Positions 32,826-44,000 of a stretch of DNA of 64,000 nt are shown here, one piece after another. The DNA lies in NCBI GenBank assembly GCA_011032825.1, contig JAADJZ010000012.1, positions 186,001-250,000 of the forward strand. The letters are read 5' to 3'. The position numbers were made by a program, and so were the translations under genes. The stretch comes from Massariosphaeria phaeospora (taxonomy: Eukaryota > Ascomycota > Dothideomycetes > Pleosporales). A model generated the notes under the pieces. The model searched no databases. It was not told the origin of the DNA and worked only from the letters and a program-made list of their open reading frames with translations. Each line of letters begins with the position of its first letter. The first letter of the stretch is position 1.

Positions 32826-33853
32826 GGCGGTGCGGTCTGATCGACGTTCGAGCGAGACGTCGACCAAAAAATCCCAGCGCGCTCCGACGGCATGAAGCTT
32901 GGCACCGCGCTACTGCTGCGTGCGGACTAGTGTGGCTCCAGACAGTCAGCTGACACCTGTCCGCGTTCAGCCAGAACCACAACCCCTCAGGACAAGAGCT
33001 GCAGCTGGCCGCACTGTGCATGGCACAAGTCTCCGCGTCATCGAGCGCTGCCAAACACTGTGCCGGGAACCGCAAACAAGGGATCCAATTGCGCTGTGCT
33101 GTGCCCTGTGGCCGGTGCCCTGTGTGCTGTGTGCTGTGTGCTGTGTGCTGTGTCCGGTGTCCCGTCTGAAAGGCGTCCGCGATGCTCCCAGCGTCCCCAG
33201 TGGCAAGGTCCAAGGTCCCACCGACCACAGACCACTGACCACCGACCAGCAACTCTGCCCTGCAGCTCCTCGGTAGTCGAGTCGAGTAGGCCGTCGCCGT
33301 CCCGCTTTCGGCCACACAGCAATCTTCAACAATCGCACGTCCATGTAGAATGTCGTAGCCACGCCTCTGCCTCATCAGAGTCCCAGCCGCGTTTCTTTTG
33401 CTCCCCCAAGCCCAGGCGGCCGCCCACACCTCCACTGCATTGCATCGCCGGCGTTGACTCGCGGCCTGGAGGCCTCTCTTGGCCGCTAGCAGTGCCTCTG
33501 GTGCGTTTGCGTCTGCCACTGTTTCCACTCTCTTTTCAGTGCCACCCCTCGCCCGCCGCCCGTTGGTGCACGCGCCTGGCTATCCTGCCCGCCGCTCTCC
33601 AGCTCTTACACACTGCTAGTCGTAGCTCCAGCCCGCTTGTTCTCGCGCCTCCCACACCCGTCGCCGTCCCATCGTGTCTCCGCACCGTGTCTGCTCACCG
33701 ACTGTCTCGCACAGCAGCCGCCCTCTCGATAGCTTCCCCTCGTCGCCCGTGGGCCCGCCGCGACCCCCATGCCTGCCAACCGATGCCCGCATCATTCCAT
33801 CTCACCTTCACCTGAGCCGTGCCGAGGCCTGTCAGGGCCACCCACCACCAGCC
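32826..33853. promoter_or_regulatory. Divergent promoter of mrp4 and wc-1, long wc-1 leader
   Basis: 1,028 bp. It contains a GTGTGCT repeat at about 33,120-33,152 and degenerate ACCACTGACC-type repeats at about 33,216-33,248. A C/T-rich leader runs from about 33,380 to the wc-1 start. Several long open frames are chance ORFs in GC-rich DNA. No confident binding site called. Confidence 0.45.
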
Positions 33854-36800
33854 ATGAACGGGTATCCGACATACCCCCCGCGCAAGTACACGCCAACCAG
33901 TAGTGGCCAGGGCATCATGGACATGTCGGGGGACGGCATGGGCATGTTTGCCATGTCGCAAGGGCAGTCGCTTGACGACATCGTGTCTCACAATGAAAAG
34001 GCGAATCGTCGGCGGAGCATGCCTGTATATGGAGGCCAGCAGATGCACATGGACAGCCCGGATGACCGCAGGCTATCCATGATGCATTTTGGCGACCCGA
34101 ACGGGGGCAGTCTCGACGGGTTCCAGTTCAGCATGCCGCAAGGGCCAGCCATGGATGGTCTGATGAGAGGTGGCACTTTCCCTCGGACCTCTACCGAAAG
34201 ACTGGGGGAGAGGACACCTACAGCTAACCTCGCCATCAACACGCAGTTCAACAGCGCCAATGCACCCTACTCTGCTATCGGCCCGGGCTCTGCATATGCC
34301 TCGCCCATGCAGCCGAATATGCCTATGGACCAGGACATGACGAGCCCATACCCGAATGCCATGCCAATGTCTTTGGACATGAACGACGCTCTAGCCTTGC
34401 TGCCTACCGATATGAACATGTTCTCAGGCGCCCAGTTCACAACCCCAATGATGGACTCGGGGAATCAGGAAATAAGAGGCCCCTCGCAGGGCCCCCATCC
34501 TCAGGACCCGTCTCTCGCCAACCGACAGACTCCAGAGCAGTTCCAGGGTGGCTCTAACAGTGTTACCCCTGATATCCGTGTCGCTGTACCAACCCGTCAC
34601 AATAGCCACGAACAGAGCAGTGCACGATCTGCTTCTCAGCCATCGTCTTCAAATAGCATCCCCACGCAGATTTCTCATACATCTATCAAAGGACAAGAAC
34701 CAGCTGCACTACCGCCGCATCAAGATCTTCCCGCAGAAGCATACGACCAATTGAAGCAGCAATGGACAAGTCCCCCTGGGGGATCTTCATCTTCCATGAA
34801 TCCGAATCACACGAAAACGGAGGGGTGGAAAGACGCTTATTCGTCTACCGGCTTTGATATGCTCCGCGTGCTAGTATGTTATTGAAGATCTTAAGTTTGG
34901 TACTATGGCTGACACACAGATCAGATGCGGGTAGCCACACGGCCCAACCCACAAATCGACATTGGGTCCGTGGATCTATCATGTGCTTTCGTAGTGTGCG
35001 ATGCGCAGAAGGACGATTGTCCAATAGTCTATTGCTCGGATAACTTCGAACGTCTGACTGGTTACACGAAGCATATGATTCTTGGGAGGAATTGCCGGTT
35101 CCTCCAAGCTCCCGATGGGAAGGTGGAGCCTGGCATCCAGCGAAAATATTGTGACGATTCGTCCATCTTCCGTTTGAAGGAGACAATCGCCAACAGACAA
35201 GAAACTCAAAGTAGCATAATCAACTACCGGCGGGGTGGTCAGCCGTTCATGAATCTGCTCACCATGATTCCTATCGCGTGGGAGGAAGGTGGCGATATGA
35301 AGTTTTACGTCGGTTTTCAGGTAGACCTTGTCGAAGCACCGCAAGCTATGACCTCAAAAAAACCAGGTATGTCCTCGGCACTTGCGCTCCAGCTTCGTCT
35401 TCTTACCATGGTGCAGACGGGTCATATACAGTCAACTACCAGCGGGGCATGTCAATGCCGAGCTACATCTTTAATGATCACCATAAGCCACCAGGTGAAC
35501 ATGGACAGACCGTGCCAAAAGACGAAGTTTCCACGATACTCGCAACGTACGGCACGAGTAACGACTCGGAAGTGACGAGACGTTTGTGGGACAAAGTTCT
35601 CTTGGAGAATACTGACGATGTCGTTCATGTACTTTCGCTAAAGGGCCTATTCCTTTACCTATCTCCATCAAGCAATCGAGTCTTGGAATACGACCCAAGT
35701 GAACTCGTTGGCACCCCCTTATCTTCGGTATGTCATCCAAGTGACATCGTTCCTGTGACTAGGGAATTAAAAGAGACGGGCAATTGCCTATCGGTCAATG
35801 TGGTTTTTAGGATACGCCGAAAAAATAGTGGCTATATGTGGTTTGAAGGGCATGGTTCCTTGCACACAGAACAAGGGAAGGGTCGCAAATGCATTATCCT
35901 TGTGGGGCGAGAGCGACCAGTCTACACTCTGGCCAAGACTATCGTACGAGCATCCGGCGGCATTGGTGATAATGAATTGTGGACGAAAATGTCTACCTCT
36001 GGAATGTTTCTATTCGTGTCATCCAACGTTCGGCAACTTCTGGACAAGCAGCCAGAGGATATGGTCGGGACTAGTATTCAGGCTCTTATGCGCCCGGAAT
36101 CGAAGCAAAACTTCGGGAGAATTCTCGAGCTCGCTCGAACCGGAAGAAAGGGCGAGGTCAAGCACGAAATGATAAATAAGCGAGGCCAAGTCCTTCAAGC
36201 TTTCACGACAATATATCCAGGCGATGCCACGGAAGGACAGAAACCTACATTTCTCGTAGGTCAGACGAGACTATTGAAACATTCTAGGAGTAGCAACGCC
36301 CAACGACCGTCTATGTACACAAGCAGGGAACGAACTTCCGGAGATTCGCACCAATCAATGCAATCAATGCAATCTGCAAACTCAGGAGCATCCCCTCTTC
36401 ACCCGGGAACTGTTTCTGGACATACAGGTGGTTCAGGTACGCCACAGACAATTACGACTGATGCACGCTATCAAACAACCGAGGAGTCGGCGGAAACCTT
36501 TGCAGGCAACAACAGCCTTCCGATTGGACACCAAGACCAGAGTCTTGCTTCAGAGGAGAATGTGTTTGATGAATTGAAGACGACCAGAAGCACCAGCTGG
36601 CAGTTCGAACTGCGGCAGATGGAGAAACGCAACCGCTACCTCGCGGAGGAAGTACAAAGCCTGCTGGCTGCAAAGAAGAAACGGAAGCGAAGGAAAGGCG
36701 CTGGTCAGTTACAGAAGGACTGCGCCAATTGCCACACGAGGACAACGCCAGAGTGGCGGAGAGGGCCGTCAGGTAACAGAGACTTGTGCAATTCCTGTGG

Positions 36801-37178
36801 GCTGCGCTGGGCGAAGCAGGTGAGTTCCACGCCAATCTAACAAACTTGACGCCACGACAGGCGTCGTAAAAGCTGTTGCTAACCAGACTTGTTGAGCAGA
36901 ACGGGCGTGTATCTCCACGGAACTCGTCTCAGCATTCACAGAGTGACCGGAGCAGAAGGAGTGCTTCACCACGGCATAGCCAGAACAGCTTATCCAACGC
37001 CATCCCCGAGAACGGGGACGAGTCATCAATCGACCCAATGCTTGCCCATGCCGGAAGAAGGACACCGCAGCAAGTCAACAGCGACAGCCATGCTGCAAAA
37101 GTCGCCCGCATGGAAGGCCCCAGTGAAGGCTTCGGTGGCATTCCCCCCAAGATCGAAGAAGACATTGAACCGGATTAA
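33854..37178 (+). CDS. wc-1: White collar-1 blue-light receptor / GATA transcription factor
   Basis: Four exons (33854-34873, 34925-35366, 35417-36819, 36900-37178) sum to 3,144 nt, 1,047 aa. Residues 1-340 are a Met/Pro/Ser-rich leader. The LOV domain (about 355-475) has the flavin-adduct motif GRNCRFLQ with the photoactive Cys near residue 397. PAS-B is at about 543-655 ([20 protein letters not shown]), PAS-C at about 674-765. A basic nuclear-localisation stretch KKKRKRRK (907-914) precedes a GATA zinc finger, C-x2-C-x18-C-x2-C (Cys923, 926, 945, 948). WC-1 pairs with WC-2 in the nucleus to activate light-responsive genes and, in some fungi, the clock. The long poly-Q tract of the Neurospora protein is absent. 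It is the last intact gene before the AT-rich block. Confidence 0.96.
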
Positions 37179-37740
37179 CGAACGGCGTCTGCTTCTGTTT
37201 GACTCTTTTCTTTTTCGTTGCCTTCGCTGCTTCCCGGTCTCGCATGCCCACTGCCGGATCGCACTGGGTGCCTTTGTCTGTAATGAAACGATACCCTTTG
37301 CTGCTATGTATGGTCTGAGGGAGCTTTATGATGCTTCACGACGGATTTCTTTCTCGCAGCGTTATGAGGGTGCATGTTACGGATTAGATGGAGCAGTGCG
37401 TGTCAACTGCTTCGCTCGCATCGATTAACGAGTCATGTCTCGCGGTATTCCAGCACACCCACGGTGCTGTGTGAAGTCCAGACTTCAAACAAACAAACAA
37501 ACAAACAAACAGGCGACACTGTACAGACTTAGTGCGATAGTTGTCGATCAATGTCGCTTGACGTCTATTACCGCCTACATCCTCTTGTTTTTCTAGTCTA
37601 TGCTATTAGTTGCCGCTAATACCTGCGCAGCTAATAATTAGCTAATATTTACTACTACTAACGTACCTTACGGCTTCGCGAGCTACACAGCTTCGCGAGC
37701 TACTTTTGCCAAGCTTCTACCAAAACTACTATTTCTTTTA
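37179..37740. other. wc-1 3' region and transition into AT-rich block
   Basis: Presumed 3' UTR to about 37,450. An AAAC tetranucleotide run is at about 37,487-37,510. From about 37,590 the base composition turns AT-rich. A short direct repeat of GGCTTCGCGAGCTAC-like sequence is at about 37,671-37,703. Confidence 0.5.
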
Positions 37741-37941
37741 ATGCCTTAACAACAACATTACTTAAAAGCTTTAAAAGAAGCTTAAGTACAAAATACGCTT
37801 TAAGCTATTAAACAAAATGCAACAATTTTTTTGCAACGCGCTGCAGCTATTTATAGCGTTTGTTGAACAATACTAAGCTATTAACGCGCTAAACAACTTT
37901 TACAAGCAAATTGCTAGCCTAAATTAAAAAATCTAACTAAG
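37741..37941 (+). pseudogene. Relic pogo-like transposase, N-terminal helix-turn-helix only
   Basis: Starting at ATG 37,741, one frame runs 67 codons to the edge of element E1, with stop codons where Gln or Arg codons are expected. Readable pieces include QRAAAIYSV and NLTK, in the order found in the psq-type helix-turn-helix at the N-terminus of pogo/Fot1-family transposases. The frame is cut by the E1 insertion at 37,942. The rest of this element is not found on the far side, where the DNA is rearranged. The call rests on a short degraded stretch. Confidence 0.55.
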
Positions 37942-40293
37942 TGTTATTAGAGGTGTTCTCTTACCGAAGGTACGAGTTATTAGACTTAGAGATTCCGCCT
38001 AAGGAATTGTTCTATATTCGAAAAGCTTAATAACAACAAAAAAACAATCTCAATTCTATCTTAAATAGAATAACAAAGTAACAATTTGTTGCCTATAAAT
38101 CTAATCTATGTATAAAATGTAACGTAAAGTACTAGCGAACCCGACAGACTAGTAAACCCGACAAAATATCTTGGCACAACCAACTTATCTCAAAGAACAT
38201 TAAATTAATTGCTATTAAACAAGGAACCTGCGTACGTCGTGCTAGCTTTAGATTCAAAAGCTTTTTCTGTATTCTTTTAGCAGGTTCGGGCATTGTGCCC
38301 TGTATTACTACAGTTTTTACAGCGCCGTAGAGCTAGTTGTGCTCTTTCTTAACTTTTCTTACTACGCGCTTTCTTTGATAGCTAAAGTGCTGTAGACGCT
38401 TTAGCAGCTACTTGCGCTAATCTATTACTATACTCTATTGTGCTACCTGTCTAAATCTGCTTTTGTTTTTGTAATTTTCTTTTTGTTGCTTCTTCAATAG
38501 TCTTTTTAAAGCTAGAGATTCGATTGCGCATTAGCTCAACCTAATAGGCCATCTAGTAAAACTCTTTGACAAGCTAATTAACTCTATCCTTTAGAGATAA
38601 TAGAAAGGAACCAAGCTTAGTAGTAATAAGCTTTAATTGCGATCCAAATTCAAGCGTATTGCTTAGAGTCTTTGACTGCCACGGCGTTTCTAGTGCGAGA
38701 AGTAGTAGCGAGGTACATAGCTGTACTTCAAGACGATCAAAGACTACCTGCGCGTTAATAGAAACTAGCCCTGAAACTTTAAAGGCCTTTTTGCAGTTCT
38801 TTGTTGTAAATACCTCAAAAAACGCGTTTCTAAAGGCTAGCAGGAAGCTTTTTTTGTTGATATAGAAAACGCGCCGGCGCGCTAAGTCTCAAACGCGTTG
38901 AGAGTACTTTAGCTTTAGCAGCGAGAAGCAGACTACATCTAGCAGCTAAAGAATATAAAATGAATAGGCCGGCATGCAGAGCGTAAGAATCTTGTTCTTA
39001 AAGTAATAGTCTTTGAAATCCTAAGATTGGTAGCTCTTATGGCCGTCTAAAATAAGTAGCTAATACTCTCTTACCTAACGCGCTTTTGTATGCGCGTCAA
39101 AATGCTTTAACTACTTAAGACTAAAAGCGTTGTTTGTCTAGCCGTTCTTAGAGACTAAAAGCTTCTAATTGCTAAGTATAGAGTTCTCTTCGTACTATGC
39201 TAAAATGTAAACGCGCTCTTTGTAGATAATAAATAGCAGAATCGCGTACCCTGCGGCGCAGATGCTCTAGATAACTATTACCTACTCTCGATCGCCTAGC
39301 TAGATAAGATTAGGTTGAGTACGTTTTTAAGAGCCTGTAACGACTTTCATAGACCTAATAACACTTATCTAGAAGCTAGTTTTGTTAAAGTTGTGTATAT
39401 CATCATCCTAGATGCCGTACTTAGCTTTGGTATTTCCAATAAGCTTGAACTACGCGCTAATTACTTTAAAATCTTCTTGTTGTATTCTTTGCTAGTCCTT
39501 TGCTCAATTGAAAGCTATTTTAAGCTCGCCTAAACGCGTTACAAATCTCTTAGCTTAGTTTTTGCCTACTAGCTCTCTACTTTGCGCAGCTACTAGTTTA
39601 TCTTCTATATTTCTTACCTTAGACAGCCGAAAGGCAAATCCTCGCGAATCAAAGTCGAGAATATATTGGATAATTGTTTGCTCTTTAGTCGCAGTAAGCT
39701 TTAAAAATGTAAGTTGTATTTAAGCTTAAAATAAAATTTCTTTAGCGCGTTTAGAAAGAGTATAGTGTTTAACGTTAAAAGCACTAGCAGCAGCTTGATA
39801 GCTTTAGAATTAGCTAGAATTATAAGCTTTAAAAGCAAGCTGAAGTTTCTTTTCGTGTTAGTGTAATAACGCGTTAGTTAGTTAAAACATATTGCGTTGA
39901 TAAGAGAGGTAGTAGTCTTGGCAAATTTTGTCGAGTTTACTAGTCTGTTGAGTTCGCTAGTGCTTTACGTTACTTAAAAAAGTTAACTACAAAGAATTCA
40001 AACTATAAAAGAAATTTTGCTAATCTATATAGTTCTATAATTCTTTGCTAAAAGCGTTTTGCTTAGTTCGCTTAGTGTGCTTAGTTGCTAAGCGCTTTAG
40101 GCTAGCTAAGCGCTTGCCGCTTAGTGTACTTAGTTCGCTAAAGCTCTAATCGCACTAATTACTATTACGTAACTACTAACTTAATTCTGCTTTGCGCATT
40201 GCTGTACTTTTGTCTTGCAAACTTGCAAGCTTTAACAACTTTTTTACGTCGTTGCTTAGTTTACAATACTTAGTATTGTTTTTGTTTATAATA
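37942..40293 (-). repeat. E1 3' LTR (501 bp) split by Fot1 copy A
   Basis: LTR sequence is at 37,942-38,121 and 39,973-40,293, interrupted by 38,122-39,970 plus the duplicated TA. It starts TGTTATTAGAGG. It ends in TTATAATA where the other LTR has TTATAACA, a C-to-T change. Confidence 0.9.
38122..39970 (-). mobile_element. Fot1/pogo element copy A (1,849 bp), inserted in LTR
   Basis: Flanked by TA (38,120-38,121; 39,971-39,972). Inverted ends begin ACGTAAAG and continue ACTAGCGAACnCG. The transposase relic is on the minus strand and includes LILDGHKSYQS near 39,030. It has the same length as copies B and C and is interrupted by many stops. Confidence 0.9.
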
Positions 40294-40459
40294 TTATTTC
40301 TCTCTTTAAAAATATTGTTTTAATAGCTGTTCTGCTGTGCTGTGCTAGTTTCTTTTGTGCTTTGCATCAAAAGTGCTGTTTTATATAAAAGTAAGTTAAC
40401 TTTAATTCTCGTCGTGTCGTAGCTTTTTTTTGTATTTTTTTGAGTTTTTAAGTTTAACT

Positions 40460-40993
40460 ATGCCTAAGTCTTCGCTTTCTGTAGATTCGTGCTCGAAGTT
40501 AACTTGCTATTATTACAATTAAGTTGCTTGTATTTGTAAAACTAGTTTAGAAATGCCTGCTTCTTGTAGCTGTTGTTTTAAAAAAAACTTAAAGTGCCTA
40601 GTTAATCTCTTGTTAGATAAGTATGCTAAATGCCTTTAGTCTAGCGCGCTTTGCAGTTTTGCTTTAACAAAAAAAAAGTAAGCAGCTTTTTAACAAAAGC
40701 GTTGCAACTTGCAACATTAGCTTTTGCTAGCTAAGCAACAAGTGCTATTTGCACGAATCTAGGCTGCTTAGCTAGTGTCCGTAGCAAAGTCTCGTGCTGC
40801 TAATCTTCAAGTAAAACTTTCTATTGCTAAAATAAAAAGAAATTAGCGTTTTGCTAATAAGTAGGTTGCTATTAAAAAGCTAAAGAAACTAGAAGCTGCG
40901 CAGTTTAGCGCTGCTGTTAATTTTAAAAGTACAGCTTCTACCAATAGTTCTATACTGCTGCTATTTGAAATGCTTTCAACTAACTTAGGCTAG
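40460..40993 (+). pseudogene. Antisense zinc-cluster-like ORF of chromovirus E1
   Basis: Plus-strand frame from ATG 40,460 to TAG 40,991-40,993, 178 codons, with nine internal stop codons and no frameshift. It starts 167 bp inside the left LTR, on the strand opposite to gag-pol, and runs tail-to-tail with pol. The N-terminal half is Cys-rich: C-x2-C-x6-C, then eight residues, then Tyr (TAT, where TGT gives Cys), then x2-C-x6-C. This is the spacing of a Zn2Cys6-type binuclear cluster with one ligand lost by TGT-to-TAT. The rest is Lys/Ala/Leu-rich and coiled-coil-like (NLQVKLSIAKIKRN, AIKKLKKLEAAQFSAA). Function unknown; a nucleic-acid-binding or accessory role is inference only. Confidence 0.6.
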
Positions 40994-41093
40994 TTACAAA
41001 CTAACTCTTTTCTACTTGTTTTTTTTTTTAACTTTTTTGCTTTTTTAGAGAACTTAGATTCTTTGCTTCTAGATTTTGCTAGTAATACTTTCG

Positions 41094-44000
41094 TACTAGT
41101 TCCTTGCAGTTTGTAAGATTCTATATTAGTTTCTATATATTCTAGCTCTTTAGCTATTCTTGCTATTTAACTAAGTATTTCTACTAACGTCTAAACTTCT
41201 ATAGGTCCTTAATTTCTTCGACTTTGTACTTTTTGTTTTTAAGTTTGATATTAGTTGCTACTTCGGCGTTTAGTAGTGCTGTTTTAAAAAGTAATTTGTA
41301 AAAAACTAGATGTATGCGCATGCTTGTAAGTAGCTGTAGTTTAAATAATACAAGTCTTTTAACTTTTAAGATTTTAAATAGTTTTATTTAGAAGTTGTTT
41401 AACTTGTTGCATAGTTGTTTAGTTTTTAGGTTTTTTTGTAAAAGAAAAACTCTATTTCTCTCTTTAAAAGTTGGTTTTTTAAGCTTTTTTTTATTTGCTA
41501 ACTTAGCTGTCGTAAAGTTTTTTTAAGCAATTTGTTAGCTTAATTTGTTGTGTAATTTTTGCATTCTAGAAGCCTTGTTGTCTACTGCTAGCAAAATGCT
41601 TTTAATATTCTTTAGATTCTAATAAGCTACTAGCTTATATTTATAATTTGCGTAGTAAAGCAAGTGTTCTATTGTTGTAAATTTTGTGCTGTTGTATGCC
41701 AATTGTGCTGTTAGCAAAAGTTTAACCTAGTTGTTTTGCAGCTTGTTAGTGTACATTTGTAGATACTATTCTAGTGTTTAGTTTATTTGTTTTGTCTAGC
41801 TGTTTGTTTGCGAGTAGAAGCTAGTTAATAGCTTCTTTGCAACTTCTAACTAGGCTAGAAACGTATTCTAAAACTTTAATGTAAATAGTTTGTTTTTATT
41901 AGTAATAAACTGTTCTAGCAATTTGTAGTTAGCAACGAGTGCTTTTGTAACCTCGTACGCTATTTTTTCTACTATAATTGATTTTTCTGTTAGTACAAAA
42001 TGTAATTCTTTAGTTAATTAATCTACGATTACCAAAATTGAGTTGCATAGCCGTGCTAATTTAGGTTTTAACAATTTTAAAAGCTTTACTATAAAGTCTA
42101 TTGTAACGCTAATTTATAAGCGTGCGAGTAGTTCTAGCAGTTAGAGTAATCCGTAGAGCTTGTGTTTTTTAAGTTTGTTTTTAAAATAATTTAAATAGTT
42201 GCTTATTGCTTTTTAAACTGTGTTTCGTACGTAGAGCATTAAGTACTCGTTTAAAATTTATTAAACTATTTTGTTAATTTCTAAGTGTTTATATGCTTGT
42301 AAAGCATGTAATTCTTAGATAAGCTATATAGCTTAAGTGTTGTTTGTAACTATTTATCTTTGCTAGTCGTTTTTGCTCTATTTTTAGTGCATTTTTTCTT
42401 TAATGCTTGTTATTCTAGCTATCTTAGCTAATCGTAGTTAATTGTATTTAAAAGTTTTGTTTAAGTTTTATTGTAATACTAGGTCGTGCGTAACTAGTTT
42501 GTTAGTTTTTATAAAGTTTAATCTTCAACTAAACGCGTTTGCGGCTCTATTGTTAGTTCTTTTGCAATAGTAAATCTTGATGTCGTAATCTGCTATAAAT
42601 TCAGCTTATCTAACTTGTTGTCTATTTAATTTCTTAGTTGTAGTAAAGCTAGTAAAGTTTTAATAATCTAAGTACACTTGTACTTAATGCTTTGCTTTTT
42701 TTAGCTATGCTTTTTATTGTTTAAAAGCGTTTATTATTGCTAATAGTTCTTTATTGTAAACGTTGTAGTTAAGTTTTGCTTCTAAGAACTTTTTAGAATA
42801 GTAAAACACTAGTTTTCATTTCTTGTCGTTGCATTGCTGTAAAAGTATTAGTCTTAATGCATAGTCTAAAGCATTAGTTTTTACTTAAGTTTTCTTTTTT
42901 AAGTCGTGCATCTGTAGCATTAGTGCTGTAGTAAACTTCTTTTTAAGTTTTTAAAACGCTTGTTTTTGTGCTTCTATTTACTTAAACTTTCTATTCTTTT
43001 TAGTAACTTCTAAAAGCAGTGTCGTAATCTTAAAGTAATTTTTAATAAACTTTTAATAAAAGTTAGCAAATTTTAAGAAAAACTGCACGTTTTTTACTGT
43101 TTTAGAAGTTAGCTATTTTTGTACAGTCTAAATCTTTTTCAAGTCTATAAACACACTTTCTTTTAAAATAATAAATCTTAAATAGCTAGTCTTTGTAACG
43201 TGAAATTTACATTTCTTTAAGTAAAGTAGTAGCTAGTACTGCTTTATCTTTTGTAGCACTTTTTTAACATGTTTTTAATGTTCTTTGAGCATTTCTTTGA
43301 AGTATATTAATACGTTGTCTAAGTACGCTGTAACAAAAATGTTTAAGTATTTATATAGTACTTTGTTAATTAGAGCCTAAAACGTAGCTAAAGCGTTAGT
43401 TAATTTAAATAGCATAACCTAGTACTTATAGAGTCTATATTAAGTTTTAAAAGCTGTTAACTATTCGTGCTTTTTTGCAATTTTAATGCGATAGTATTTG
43501 TTTTGTACGTTAAGTTTTGTAATTTATTTTACTTTTTAAAGTTGATTTATAAGCTTTTAAATAAGCGGTAGTAAGTATTAGTTTTTTTGTGTAACGTTGT
43601 TAAGCTGTCGATAGTCTACGCATAGTTTTAATTTTTCGTTTTTCTTTAGTACAAATAATATTAGCGAAGCTATTAAGCTTTCGCTTAGTTGTATGTATTC
43701 TCGTTAGATATTTCTTTAAATGTACTTTTTTAATTTTTTCTGCTAGTTGTAAGTTAGAAAATACATTAGTTTTAGTTGCAGTTTTGTTTTTTTCTTAAGA
43801 ATAATTTTGTAATTTTATTTTTAGTAGTTTGCTAAGTTGTACTTTTTGTTTTTTTTAAAAAAGCTTTTAAACTCTGTTTAGTATTTAGTAAAAAAGTTTT
43901 TAAACTTTTTTTTTTATTCTTTTAAAAAGTTGGATTGCGGTTTGCTTGTTTTTAAAAGCGCAACTTGTTGTATCTATATAACTTCTATTTGCTAAGAGTT

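Noticed and set aside
32758..33528. 256-aa minus-strand frame in the wc-1/mrp4 divergent region
   Set aside because: It contains HSTQHTAHSTQ repeats that simply translate the GTGTGCT microsatellite; no family resemblance.
38659..38865. 68-aa plus-strand frame, with relatives at 46,108-46,314 (-) and 51,484-51,702 (-)
   Set aside because: All three are the reverse strand of the Fot1 transposase catalytic region in copies A, B and C. Their similarity comes from the shared transposon.
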